Under the pieces are notes generated by a model, which saw only the letters and a program-made list of their open reading frames with translations, was not told the DNA's origin and ran no database searches. 64,000 nt of DNA. It comes from Streptomyces sp. TLI_146 (GTDB taxonomy: Bacteria > Actinomycetota > Actinomycetes > Streptomycetales > Streptomycetaceae). A program made the translations under genes and the position numbers. Location: NCBI RefSeq assembly GCF_002846415.1, contig NZ_PJMX01000001.1, forward strand, positions 5,518,001-5,582,000, written 5' to 3'. Position 1 is the first letter of the stretch. Each line of letters opens with the position of its first letter. This document shows positions 1 through 8,024 of the stretch, piece after piece.

Positions 1-2
1 AC

Positions 3-602
3 TTCCTGCGGATCCGGGTCGGGGGCTGGGGCGAGGGGATCGTCACCACCGTCTACGTACGCGTCCACACCCAGGGCGGCATGCTGATGCTGGAGGTCGC
101 CCCGCATGTGCTGCGGCCGGTCAAGCGGGCGTACGAGGACGCCGACCGGGTCGCCCTGCGCTACCGCCGCAACAGCCGCTTCGGCAAGGCCGCCTGGGCG
201 CTCGCCCACACCCCGGGCGCCGGATCGCAGGCGCTGGTGACGCTGGGGCACGGGATCGCCGCGCTGTGGCGCCTGGCCACCGGCGGCTACGGCAGGGCGC
301 TGCCGGAGGGGCCCAGCAGAGCGGTGCGCGAGCTCGGCGCCGAGACCGACGCCTCGCTCTTCCAGGAGATGGACGTCAGCCGCTATCTGAAGTCGATCCA
401 GGACCGGGTGGCCAACGGCGTGCGGCTCGCGCTCCAGGAGGCGGGCTGGGAGACGGACGAGTTCGTCCAGAAGATCGTCAACGTCGCCGAGGGGGCGACG
501 TTCATCGAGACCGCCAAGGGTGCCATCGCGATCGGCAACCGCAACACGGTGATCAATCGAACGGACAGCGCGAGAACGGGAGACGGACGTGGCAACGGAT
601 GA
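3..602 (+). CDS. Hypothetical protein with C-terminal RHIM-like motif (5' partial)
   Basis: The reading frame is open from the first complete codon of the window, and the residues before the first internal ATG (81) look coding, so the gene begins outside the window. I do not recognise the main domain: it has a hydrophobic stretch rich in Ala, Leu and Gly in its middle and amphipathic helices after it. The last part carries I-A-I-G-N-R-N-T-V (nt 525-551), which fits the RHIM-type amyloid core [IV]-x-[IV]-G-x-x-N. The same motif opens the next gene, whose GTG start overlaps this stop by 14 bp. An effector with a C-terminal amyloid motif beside a gene with the matching N-terminal motif is the usual layout of bacterial amyloid-signalling pairs; that role is inference. 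Confidence 0.7.
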   Translation, partial: FLRIRVGGWGEGIVTTVYVRVHTQGGMLMLEVAPHVLRPVKRAYEDADRVALRYRRNSRFGKAAWALAHTPGAGSQALVTLGHGIAALWRLATGGYGRALPEGPSRAVRELGAETDASLFQEMDVSRYLKSIQDRVANGVRLALQEAGWETDEFVQKIVNVAEGATFIETAKGAIAIGNRNTVINRTDSARTGDGRGNG

Positions 603-966
603 CGGGCAGGACAAGCGGCCCGGCGGGATCAGCATCGGCAGTGTGGTGGGCGCGATGGCCATCGGCGACCACAACACCGTGACCAACCATCAGGGCGGCG
701 CGCCGGACGACCCCGTACAGGCAGAACTCCTCGAAGCGATAAGGGAGTTGCGCACCGACCTCGCCCGGGTCGTCGCGGGCGAGCGCACCCGGGCGCTGGA
801 CGGCGCGGCGGCCGACGCGGAGGCCGAGATCGCCTCGGCGGGCGCGGCGAGCCCGGGGCGGCTGGCCCGGCTGCGCCAGGCGCTCGCCGACGCGGAGGGT
901 TTCACGGGCGTCCTCGCCTCGGCGGCCGCCGTCGGCCGGACGGTCGCCACGCTCCTGGGCGGCTGA
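589..966 (+). CDS. Small protein with N-terminal RHIM-like motif and helical domain
   Basis: 125 residues from a GTG start preceded by GGGAG. Residues 12-33 hold a Gly/Ile/Val-rich segment with M-A-I-G-D-H-N-T-V (23-31), matching the motif at the C end of the upstream gene. A second I-S-I-G lies at 14-17. Residues 40-125 are Ala-, Arg- and Glu-rich and predicted helical, with no domain I recognise. It overlaps the upstream gene by 14 bp and the next gene starts 3 bp after its stop, so the three are probably co-transcribed. The motif suggests amyloid-type contact with the upstream protein; no enzymatic domain is visible, so it could be an adaptor, sensor or small effector. Confidence 0.75.
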   Translation: MATDDGQDKRPGGISIGSVVGAMAIGDHNTVTNHQGGAPDDPVQAELLEAIRELRTDLARVVAGERTRALDGAAADAEAEIASAGAASPGRLARLRQALADAEGFTGVLASAAAVGRTVATLLGG

Positions 967-969
967 GCC

Positions 970-1983
970 ATGAGCGCACGAAGCGGTGGGGGCGCCCACT
1001 GGAACGACGAGACGCAGAGCTGGGAACAGGACGAGCCGCCGCCGCGCCGGGGCGCCGGGGCGGCTCCCCGGCCACCGGATCGGCCCGCGGGCCCACCCCC
1101 GTCGCCGCCGATGTTCGGGCCGCCGCCGGAACCGCCGTACGTCGCGCCGCCCTGGCTGAGCCCGGCGTCCGGGCCGCCGCCGGGGGCGTACCACGACGCG
1201 GAGACCCAGGGGGCGTACGAGCTGCCGCGCGATCCGGCGCACCCGCCCCCGTACGCGCCGCCGGTGGACCCGGGGCGGCGCAGACAGCGGGCGATCGTGG
1301 CGGCGGTCGCGACCGCCGTCCTCGCGGGCGGGCTGGCGGGCGGCTGGCTGATGTGGGGCCGGGACGACGGGAGCGGGGGAACGGCGCGCGCCTCCTCCTC
1401 CGCGTCGGTGCCGGGGAGCGACTCCGGGACACCGACGGACAGCGCGACGGACACGGCCACGGACACGCCCACCGGGACGCCCTCCGAGACGCCCACGGAG
1501 ACGCCCACCGACAGCGGGTCGCCCGATACGAGCACCGCAGCCGTGCCCGACGGCTTCCGCCGGGTGGAGGATCCCCTCGGCTGGAGCGTCGCCGTACCGG
1601 CCACCTGGACCCGCACCGAGGAGCGCAGCAGCGCCCTCTACCGCTCGCCCGACCAGCGGTATCTGCTCCAGATGTTCCGCCTCACCGAACCCGGCATCAC
1701 CCCGTACGAGGCCCTGCGCATCACTTCGCACAACCTCGCCTTCAACCGCGGGTACGACGAGATCTCGCTGCGCCGGATGACCGAGGTGACCACCACGGAC
1801 GCGGCCGAGCTGGTCTACGCGTACAACCGCACCGTCCAGACCGACCGCATCCAGGGCATCGCCCGCTCTTTCGTCGCCGCGAACGGGGTGCCGTACACCG
1901 TGCTCGTGTACGGCCCCGACGAGGACTGGCCCGCCCAGCTCGGCGTCCTGAACAAGGTGCTCGGCACGTTCACGCCGAACTGA
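970..1983 (+). CDS. Single-pass membrane protein with Pro-rich N-terminus and extracytoplasmic domain
   Basis: 337 residues. Residues 1-105 are Pro-rich and presumably cytoplasmic. One membrane segment (about 108-129) follows an Arg-rich stop, then a Thr/Ser/Pro stalk with repeated T-P-T-[DE] (about 131-190), and a folded C-terminal domain (about 193-337). The C-terminal domain resembles the sensor-like ectodomains of some Streptomyces Ser/Thr kinases and Mog1/PsbP-like lipoproteins, but no kinase domain is present. It starts 3 bp after the RHIM-motif gene, so it is likely the membrane partner of that pair. Function unknown. Confidence 0.75.
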   Translation: MSARSGGGAHWNDETQSWEQDEPPPRRGAGAAPRPPDRPAGPPPSPPMFGPPPEPPYVAPPWLSPASGPPPGAYHDAETQGAYELPRDPAHPPPYAPPVDPGRRRQRAIVAAVATAVLAGGLAGGWLMWGRDDGSGGTARASSSASVPGSDSGTPTDSATDTATDTPTGTPSETPTETPTDSGSPDTSTAAVPDGFRRVEDPLGWSVAVPATWTRTEERSSALYRSPDQRYLLQMFRLTEPGITPYEALRITSHNLAFNRGYDEISLRRMTEVTTTDAAELVYAYNRTVQTDRIQGIARSFVAANGVPYTVLVYGPDEDWPAQLGVLNKVLGTFTPN

Positions 1984-1997
1984 GAGGGGGTTCGGGC

Positions 1998-2726
1998 TCA
2001 GCCCGCGTGCAGCTGCTCCGCGATCTCCCGTACCGCCTTCATCGCGCGGCGCTGGAGACCGGGGCCGAACGTGACGCGGGAGGCGCCCAGTTCGCCCAGG
2101 CGGCGCGGGGTCGGGCCGTCCGCGAGCGCGACCTGGTTGACCGGGGCCGGCACGGCGGCGGCGATCTTCGGCAGATGGTCGGCGGGCGCCCCGTACGGGT
2201 AGACGCAGTCGGCGCCCGTCGCCACATACGCGCGCGCCCGCGCGATCGTCTCGTCCAGGTCGGTGACGCCCTCGATGTACGTGTCCACGCGCGCGTTGAT
2301 GAAGAGCCGGTTCCCGGCCTCCGCGCGCACCTCCGCCAGCCAGTCGGCGTGCCGTGCCGGGTCCTTGAGGGCGCCGTCGGCCGAGTCCTCCAGGTTGCAG
2401 CCGACCGCGCCGGTGTCGAGCAGCCGGGCCACCAGCTCCTTGGGGGCGAGGCCGTAGCCGCCCTCGACGTCCGCCGAGACGGGCACGGAGACGGCCCGGA
2501 CGATCCGGGCGACCGCCGCGAACATCTCGTCCCCGGGTGTCTCGCCGTCCGCGTAACCCAGCGAGGCGGCGACCCCCGCGCTCGGCGTGGCGAGCGCTTC
2601 GAAGCCGGCCTCCTCGAAGGCCCGGGCGCTGCCCGCGTCCCACGGGCCGGGCAGGATCAGGGGGTCGCCCGGGGTGCGCCCGTGGTGCAGGGCGCGGAAG
2701 GAGGCGACGGGGGTCAGCTGTGCCAT
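1998..2726 (-). CDS. Isocitrate lyase/PEP mutase superfamily protein
   Basis: 242 residues, a TIM-barrel enzyme of the ICL/PEP-mutase family. Visible landmarks are WDAGSA (29-34), ADVEGGYG (85-92), NLEDS (111-115) and NARVDTY further on; the Asp and Glu residues bind Mg2+ in this family. It lacks the KKCGH motif of true isocitrate lyases, so it more likely cleaves or rearranges a 2-hydroxy- or phosphono-acid. GGAGAG lies 6 nt before the ATG. Its start overlaps the stop of the AhpD-like gene by 13 bp, making it the last gene of a three-gene operon. Substrate not determinable from sequence. Confidence 0.85.
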   Translation of the reverse strand: MAQLTPVASFRALHHGRTPGDPLILPGPWDAGSARAFEEAGFEALATPSAGVAASLGYADGETPGDEMFAAVARIVRAVSVPVSADVEGGYGLAPKELVARLLDTGAVGCNLEDSADGALKDPARHADWLAEVRAEAGNRLFINARVDTYIEGVTDLDETIARARAYVATGADCVYPYGAPADHLPKIAAAVPAPVNQVALADGPTPRRLGELGASRVTFGPGLQRRAMKAVREIAEQLHAG

Positions 2727-3163
2727 TCGGTCTCTCCGGGTGCGGTGCGGCGGGCCACCATCAGCCGGTTCCAGCTGTTGATGGCGGTGATCGCGGCGAT
2801 GAGATGGGCCAGTTGGGTCTCGTCGAAGTGCTTGGCCGCCTGCGCGTACAGCTCGTCGGGAACGAAACCGTCGGTCAGGACCGTTATGCCCTCGGTGAGG
2901 GCGAGGGCCGCGCGCTCCCGCTCGCTGAAGCGGTCGCCCGCTTCGTGCCAGGCCGCGACGAGATCGAGCCGTCCCTCGGTCTCGCCGTGGTCGCGCGCGA
3001 GGTCGAGGTGCATGTCGAGGCAGAACGCGCAGTGGTTGAGCTGCGAGGCGCGGACCATGACCAGCTCCGTCAGGGTCGGGTCGAGCGCCTTCTTGGCGGC
3101 CGCGCTCACGCCCGCCAGCGCCCGGTAGACCTCCTGCGGAACCTGCCAGGCGCGGGCCGTCAC
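2714..3163 (-). CDS. AhpD-like/carboxymuconolactone decarboxylase family protein (second copy)
   Basis: 149 residues from a GTG that overlaps the upstream TGA as GTGA (3160-3163), which fixes the start. It carries the AhpD-type redox centre NHCAFCLDMH with Cys45, Cys48 and His52, as in alkylhydroperoxidases that accept electrons from lipoamide systems. The centre and most flanking residues are identical to the adjacent paralogue, so the two arose by tandem duplication. Translational coupling suggests they act together, perhaps as a mixed oligomer. Probable role: peroxide detoxification, or an uncharacterised step linked to the PEP-mutase-like enzyme next door. Confidence 0.85.
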   Translation of the reverse strand: MTARAWQVPQEVYRALAGVSAAAKKALDPTLTELVMVRASQLNHCAFCLDMHLDLARDHGETEGRLDLVAAWHEAGDRFSERERAALALTEGITVLTDGFVPDELYAQAAKHFDETQLAHLIAAITAINSWNRLMVARRTAPGETEWHS

Positions 3164-3696
3164 TTGTACATCCCCGGGGTGTAGTGGCCCGGGGTCATCC
3201 GGGTGGTGACGCCGAAGCGGTTCCAGGCGTTGATCACCGTGATCGCGGCGATCAGATGGCCCAGCTCGGTCGCGTCGAACTGCGCGGCCGCCTTCGCGTA
3301 CACCTCGTCCGGCACGAAGCCGTCGGTGAGGACGGTGATCGCCTCGGTCAGCTCGATCGCCGCCAGCTCCTTCTCGGTGTAGAAGTGCTGGGACTCCTCC
3401 CAGGCGCTGAGCTGCACGATCCGCTCCACCGACTCGCCCGCCGCGAGCGCGTCCTTGGTGTGCATGTCGAGGCAGAACGCGCAGTGGTTGAGCTGCGAGG
3501 CACGGATCTTGACCAGCTCGTGGATCACCGGGTCGACCCCGCGCCCGGCCGCGGCCTCCAGCTTGACCATGGCCTTGTAGACCTCGGGGGCGGCCTTGGC
3601 CCAGTGCAGCCGGGGGGCCTGCTCGGCCGCGTAAGGCGCTTCCTTGCCGTCCTTGCCCTCGTCGCTCTCGCCCACCGTGTTCCCGTTCGTCGTCAT
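3160..3696 (-). CDS. AhpD-like/carboxymuconolactone decarboxylase family protein (first copy)
   Basis: 178 residues if started at the ATG at 3696 (an upstream ATG at 3717 is in frame but gives an unusual Arg/Val leader). The redox motif NHCAFCLDMH places Cys72, Cys75 and His79 at the AhpD-like centre. It is longer than the second copy because of a charged N-terminal extension. First gene of the operon, divergent from the MocR regulator with under 50 bp between starts, so that regulator is its likely controller. No clear ribosome binding site is seen at either start. Confidence 0.85.
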   Translation of the reverse strand: MTTNGNTVGESDEGKDGKEAPYAAEQAPRLHWAKAAPEVYKAMVKLEAAAGRGVDPVIHELVKIRASQLNHCAFCLDMHTKDALAAGESVERIVQLSAWEESQHFYTEKELAAIELTEAITVLTDGFVPDEVYAKAAAQFDATELGHLIAAITVINAWNRFGVTTRMTPGHYTPGMYK

Positions 3697-3730
3697 GGCA
3701 GTGACGGTACGCCGCACATGTCACACGGGT

Positions 3731-3750
3731 ATGGTCCATTTTCATGGTGG
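3731..3750 (+). promoter_or_regulatory. Candidate MocR operator: direct repeat over the divergent start
   Basis: ATGGTCC (3731-3737) and ATGGTGG (3744-3750) form a direct repeat 13 bp apart, the second covering the start codon of the MocR gene. MocR regulators typically bind direct repeats in the intergenic space shared with their target. A TATGGT box at 3730-3735 sits 8 nt before the ATG and may be the -10 of a leaderless transcript. Confidence 0.4.
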
Positions 3751-5165
3751 AATCCTGGGCCACTTCTTCCGGAACTCCGGCCGAAGTCTTCGGTGTCGAC
3801 CTCCATGTGGAGGTGGGCGCGGGAGGGCTGCGGGCCGGCCTCATGGACGCGCTGCGCGAGGCGGTACGCGGCGGCCGGCTCGCCCCCGGCGCCCGGCTGC
3901 CCTCGTCGCGCTCGCTCGCCGCCGACCTGGGCATCGCGCGCAACACGGTGGCCGACGCGTACGCCGAACTCGTCGCCGAGGGCTGGCTCACCGCCCGCCA
4001 GGGCTCCGGGACCCGGGTCGCCCAGCGGACCGCGCCGCGCCGCCCCCAGCCGACCGGCCCCCGGCAGTCGGCGCGCCGCACCCCGGCGTACAGCCTGATC
4101 GCGGGCAGCCCCGATCTGGCGTCCTTCCCGCGTGCCGAGTGGCTGAAGGCGTCCCGGCGGGCGCTGACGGCCGCGCCCCACGAGGCCTTCGGCTACGGCG
4201 ACCCGCGCGGCCGCATCGAGCTGCGCACGGTCCTGGCCGACTATCTGGCCCGGGCGCGCGGGGTCCACGCGGACCCCGAGCGGATCGTCGTCTGCGCGGG
4301 CTTCGTGCACGGCCTGATGCTGCTGGGGCGGGTGCTGCGGGCGCGCCGGGTGCGGGAGGTGGGCGTCGAGTCGTACGGCCTGGACGTGCACCGGAACCTG
4401 CTGACCCGGGCGGGCCTGCGCACCCCGCCGCTCCCCTTCGACGAACACGGCACGCTGACGGCCGACTTGGGGGCGGCGAAGGGGCTGGGGGCGGTGCTGC
4501 TGACCCCCGCGCACCAGTTCCCGGTAGGGGTCGCGCTGCCGCCGGACCGGCGCGCCGAGGTCGTCGACTGGGCCCGGGCCACGGACGGGCTCATCCTGGA
4601 GGACGACTACGACGGCGAGTTCCGCTACGACCGCCAGCCCGTGGGCGCGCTCCAGGGACTGGACCCCGACCACGTCGTCTACCTCGGCACGGCCAGCAAG
4701 TCGCTGGCGCCCGGGCTGCGGCTGGCGTGGATGGTGCTGCCGGAGCGGCTGGCGGGGGAGGTGGCGGAGGCGAAGGGGGACGTGGACTGGTCCTGCGGCG
4801 CGCTGGAACAGCTGACGCTGGCGGAGTTCGTGTCCTCGGGGGCGTACGACCGCCATGTGCGCGGGATGCGCCTGCGCTACCGGCGCCGCCGGGACCAGCT
4901 GGTGGCGGCGCTGGCGGCGCGTGCGCCGGAGGTGCGGGTGAGTGGGATCGCGGCGGGGCTCCACGCGGTGCTGGAGCTCCCGCCCGGCACCGAGCGCGCG
5001 GTGATCCAGGCCGCGGCCTGGCAGGGCCTGGCCCTCCAGGGCCTCTCGGCCTTCCGCCACCCGCGCACGCGGACGGCGCGGGACGCGCTGGTCGTGGGGT
5101 ATGCGGCGCCGACGGAGAGTGGGTGGGCGGGGGCGCTGGATGCGCTGTGCAGGGTGTTGCCGTAG
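3744..5165 (+). CDS. MocR/PdxR-family PLP-dependent transcriptional regulator
   Basis: 473 residues: an N-terminal GntR winged helix (about 25-95, with RSLAADLGIARNTVADAY as recognition region) fused to an aminotransferase fold I domain (about 115-473). PLP-site landmarks are EDDYDGEFRYD (286-296) and the Schiff-base lysine in TASKSL (Lys319). Members of this family sense PLP or an aldimine and control a neighbouring operon. It is divergent from the AhpD-like/PEP-mutase-like operon, the probable target. No ribosome binding site precedes the ATG, which fits leaderless translation. Downstream lies a repeat-rich convergent gap. Confidence 0.92.
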   Translation: MVESWATSSGTPAEVFGVDLHVEVGAGGLRAGLMDALREAVRGGRLAPGARLPSSRSLAADLGIARNTVADAYAELVAEGWLTARQGSGTRVAQRTAPRRPQPTGPRQSARRTPAYSLIAGSPDLASFPRAEWLKASRRALTAAPHEAFGYGDPRGRIELRTVLADYLARARGVHADPERIVVCAGFVHGLMLLGRVLRARRVREVGVESYGLDVHRNLLTRAGLRTPPLPFDEHGTLTADLGAAKGLGAVLLTPAHQFPVGVALPPDRRAEVVDWARATDGLILEDDYDGEFRYDRQPVGALQGLDPDHVVYLGTASKSLAPGLRLAWMVLPERLAGEVAEAKGDVDWSCGALEQLTLAEFVSSGAYDRHVRGMRLRYRRRRDQLVAALAARAPEVRVSGIAAGLHAVLELPPGTERAVIQAAAWQGLALQGLSAFRHPRTRTARDALVVGYAAPTESGWAGALDALCRVLP

Positions 5166-5517
5166 GGCGGTGGGGGCTGAGGTGGTCTCCCGGGGGCTGC
5201 GCCCCCGGACCCCGTCTGCGGGGCCTGCGGCCCCTGCACCCCGCTTCGTTCGGCTGCGGACCGTGGGTGGCTGGTCGCGCAGTTCCCCGCGCCCCTTTCT
5301 TGCCCGGAGTTCGTCTGCGGGCCGTCCCCGACTGGGCGCGCAGTTCCCCGCGCCCCTGGGGGGTGGGGTCCGTCGGGGGTGCCGTGGGGATCGCCCCGCA
5401 GGGGCGCATTTAGGGGCGCGGGGCTGTGACACTTGCGGCTCCGCCGCGTGGGCGCGAGCAACCCAGCACGGTCCGCAGACGAAGGGGGGCCGGGGGCCGG
5501 GGCGCAGCCCCGGGCCA
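5166..5517. repeat. Convergent intergenic gap with dispersed palindromic repeats
   Basis: 352 bp without a gene between convergent MocR and EamA genes. It holds GC-rich hairpins of the type GGGGCTGCGCCCCC and two copies of the dispersed element with core GCAGTTCCCCGCGCCCC (5273-5296 and 5334-5357), plus an inverted partial copy at about 5412-5426. Each core is preceded by a GTCTGCGGGCC-like segment. The inverted arrangement could act as a bidirectional terminator. Confidence 0.7.
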
Positions 5518-6357
5518 CTACACCGCGTCCACTTCCACCGGCGCCTCCCCGAACCGCGCCAGCGCCAACGCGCCTGCCACGGCCACCGCGAACCCCGACA
5601 CCGCCAGCCACCCCAGGCCGGGGCGTGTGTGGTCGCCCAGCCACACCACCCCCGCCAGCGCCGGGCCGATCGTCTCGCCCAGCACCATCCCGGCCGTGGC
5701 CGTCGTCACCGAACCCCGCTGGAGCGCCGACGTCAGCAGCAGGAACGCCGCGCCCCCGCCCAGCAGCAACGCGTACAGCGCCGGATCGGCGAGGTCGAAG
5801 GAGTCGATGAGCCGCACCGCGACCTCCACCACCCCGAACCCGCACCCCGCCCCCAGCCCGAGCACCAGCGCCCGCGCCCGTCCCGGCAGCCGCCCGGCGA
5901 CCGCCCCGGCCAGCAGGATCGCGGCCGCGACCGCCAGCAGCGCCCAGGGCAGCGCGGCGGGCCCGTCCTCGTGGCCCTCCTCGCCGGAGGCGAGCCCCAG
6001 CATCGCGAGACCGGCGCAGACCACCCCGACGGCCGCCCACTCCGTACCGGACAGCCGCACCCCGAGCACCCGCGCCGCGACCACCGCCGTCACCGCGAGC
6101 GACGCGGCGAGCGCCGCCCCGACCGCGTAGATCGGGACCGCCCGCAGCGCCACGATCTGGAGGACGAAGCCGAGCCCGTCGAGCCCGAGCCCGGCGACGT
6201 AACGCCACTGCCGCACCGCCCGCAGCAGCAGCGCGGGATCGACCCCGGCATCCCCGGACCCCGAGGCCGACGCCGCCCGCGCCGCGACGGCCTGCAGAAC
6301 GGTCGCGGTGCCGTAGCAGACCGCCGACCCCAGCGCGCAGATCATCCCAAAGAGCAC
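5518..6357 (-). CDS. EamA/DMT-family membrane transporter
   Basis: 279 residues, almost entirely hydrophobic, with about nine to ten membrane segments in two halves as in the drug/metabolite transporter superfamily. No partner gene is adjacent, so the substrate cannot be named. The GTG start at 6357 has no ribosome binding site but has TACAGT (6364-6369) 6 nt upstream, suggesting a leaderless transcript. Convergent with the MocR gene. Confidence 0.85.
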   Translation of the reverse strand: MLFGMICALGSAVCYGTATVLQAVAARAASASGSGDAGVDPALLLRAVRQWRYVAGLGLDGLGFVLQIVALRAVPIYAVGAALAASLAVTAVVAARVLGVRLSGTEWAAVGVVCAGLAMLGLASGEEGHEDGPAALPWALLAVAAAILLAGAVAGRLPGRARALVLGLGAGCGFGVVEVAVRLIDSFDLADPALYALLLGGGAAFLLLTSALQRGSVTTATAGMVLGETIGPALAGVVWLGDHTRPGLGWLAVSGFAVAVAGALALARFGEAPVEVDAV

Positions 6358-6489
6358 AGACGGACTGTAGTGGACGGCAGTTCAGGGGGCTGGAGCGAAC
6401 GGATTCCGCTTCCCGGACGGCCGGGAACTAGGGTGTGGCCGGATCACGTCCCAGACATACGTACGAGATCACGAGGGGGAGGCCCGCAC

Positions 6490-6822
6490 ATGCGCAGATT
6501 CCGGTCCACAACGGTGGTGCTTGGCGGCATGGGGGTGCTCGCCGCCACGCTGGCGGCCTGCTCCCACGAGCCGGACCGCCGCTGCGTCGACCCCGTCTCG
6601 CACAAGGAACTCCCCAAGTACGAGTGCAAGAGCGGCGGCAACGGCTCGTACTACTACGGCGGCTACGTCCGCAACGGCATCGTCTACGGCGGCTCCTTCA
6701 GGTCCGGCTCCGGCTCCGGATCCAGCTCCTCCGGTACCTCGGGTTCCGCCGCCTCCTCCGGCTCCTCCGGCGGCGTCGACCGGGGCGGCTTCGGCGGCCA
6801 CTCGGGCTCGGGCGGCGGCTGA
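6490..6822 (+). CDS. Small Gly/Ser-rich lipoprotein (YgiB-like)
   Basis: 110 residues with a strong GGGGGAGG ribosome binding site before the ATG at 6490. It has a lipoprotein signal peptide ending LAAC, lipidated Cys24, then a short Cys-containing segment and a long tail of Gly and Ser ending near GGFGGHSGSGGG. It ends 3 bp before an ATP-grasp glutathionylspermidine-synthase-like gene. Enterobacterial YgiB and YgiC show the same lipoprotein/ATP-grasp pairing and a GGFG near the lipoprotein C-terminus. Function unknown; homology to YgiB is inferred from layout and composition. Confidence 0.85.
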   Translation: MRRFRSTTVVLGGMGVLAATLAACSHEPDRRCVDPVSHKELPKYECKSGGNGSYYYGGYVRNGIVYGGSFRSGSGSGSSSSGTSGSAASSGSSGGVDRGGFGGHSGSGGG

Positions 6823-6825
6823 CCG

Positions 6826-8007
6826 ATGCAGCGGCACCGCATCGACCCGCGCCCCGGCTGGCAGCAGACCGTCGAGGCCCAGGGCCTGATCTACCCCCTG
6901 ACCCGCTACCCGGACGGCTCGCTGCGCCCGTACTGGGACGAGAGCGCGTACTACTCCTTCACGCTCCCCGAGGTCGAGGCGCTGGAGGAGGTCGTCGAGG
7001 AGCTGCACGGGATGTGCCTGGCGGCGGCCGCGCACATCGTCGAGCGGAACCGTTTCGCCGACCTCGGCATCACCGACCCGCGCCTCGCCGCCCGGGTGGC
7101 CGAATCCTGGCACCGACGCTCCGAACTCCCGTCGATCTACGGCCGCTTCGACCTTCGTTACGACGGTATGGGCCCGGCCAAGATGCTGGAGTACAACGCC
7201 GACACCCCCACCTCGCTGGTCGAGGCCGCGAGCCCGCAGTGGTTCTGGATGGAGGAGCGCTTCCCCGGCGCCGACCAGTGGAACTCGCTCCACGAGCGTC
7301 TGATCGCCGCCTGGAAGCGGCAGGCCCCGCTGCTCCCGCCCGGCCCGCTCCACTTCGCCCACTCGGACGACGACGAGCTCGGCGAGGACCTGATGACCGT
7401 CGCGTATCTGCGCGAGACGGCGGAGCAGGCGGGCATCGAGACGGCGGCGCTGTCGGTGGAGCGGATCGGCTGGGACGGTCTGACCGGCCGTTTCGTCGAC
7501 GACCGCCTCCGGTTCATCCGCAGCTGCTTCAAGCTGTACCCGTGGGAATGGCTGACCACGGACCGGTTCGCCCCGCACGTCCTGGAGACCCTGGACAACG
7601 GCGGCGGCACCGGCAGCACCTGCTGGATCGAGCCCGCCTGGAAGATGCTGCTCTCCAACAAGGCGCTGCTCGCCGTCCTGTGGGAGCTGTTCCCCGGCCA
7701 TCCGAACCTGCTCCCGGCGTATCTGGACGGCCCGCGCGAGCTGGCGCACACCTGCGGATACGTCTCCAAGCCGCTGCTCGGCCGGGAGGGCGCCGGGGTC
7801 GAGATCCACACCCCGGGCGCGCCGCCCGTCCTGCGCGACGAACCCGCCTGCTACCAGGCCCTCTCCCCGCTCCCGGACTTCGACGGGAACCGGGTCGTCC
7901 TCGGCGCCTGGGTCGTCGAGGACGAGGCGGCGGGCCTGGGCATCCGCGAGTCGGCCGGGCCGGTCACGGACGAGTACGCGCGCTTCATCCCGCACGTGAT
8001 CCGCTAG
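6826..8007 (+). CDS. Glutathionylspermidine synthase-like ATP-grasp protein (YgiC-like)
   Basis: 393 residues, matching the C-terminal synthetase fold of bifunctional glutathionylspermidine synthase (ATP-grasp). Recognisable stretches are YGRFDLRYDG and KMLEYNADTPTSL near the N-terminus and SKPLLGREGAGVEI near the C-terminus, the latter forming part of the ATP site. Streptomyces has no glutathionylspermidine, so the product is probably another amide or peptide bond, possibly on a polyamine or on the adjacent lipoprotein. Translationally linked (3 bp) to that lipoprotein. Confidence 0.88.
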   Translation: MQRHRIDPRPGWQQTVEAQGLIYPLTRYPDGSLRPYWDESAYYSFTLPEVEALEEVVEELHGMCLAAAAHIVERNRFADLGITDPRLAARVAESWHRRSELPSIYGRFDLRYDGMGPAKMLEYNADTPTSLVEAASPQWFWMEERFPGADQWNSLHERLIAAWKRQAPLLPPGPLHFAHSDDDELGEDLMTVAYLRETAEQAGIETAALSVERIGWDGLTGRFVDDRLRFIRSCFKLYPWEWLTTDRFAPHVLETLDNGGGTGSTCWIEPAWKMLLSNKALLAVLWELFPGHPNLLPAYLDGPRELAHTCGYVSKPLLGREGAGVEIHTPGAPPVLRDEPACYQALSPLPDFDGNRVVLGAWVVEDEAAGLGIRESAGPVTDEYARFIPHVIR

Positions 8008-8024
8008 CGGGGGCCGGCAGGCGG

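Noticed and set aside
2714..4081. Single long gene fusing the second AhpD-like protein with upstream sequence
   Set aside because: The upstream part is the out-of-frame shadow of the first AhpD-like gene; the GTGA overlap at 3160-3163 gives a normal start.
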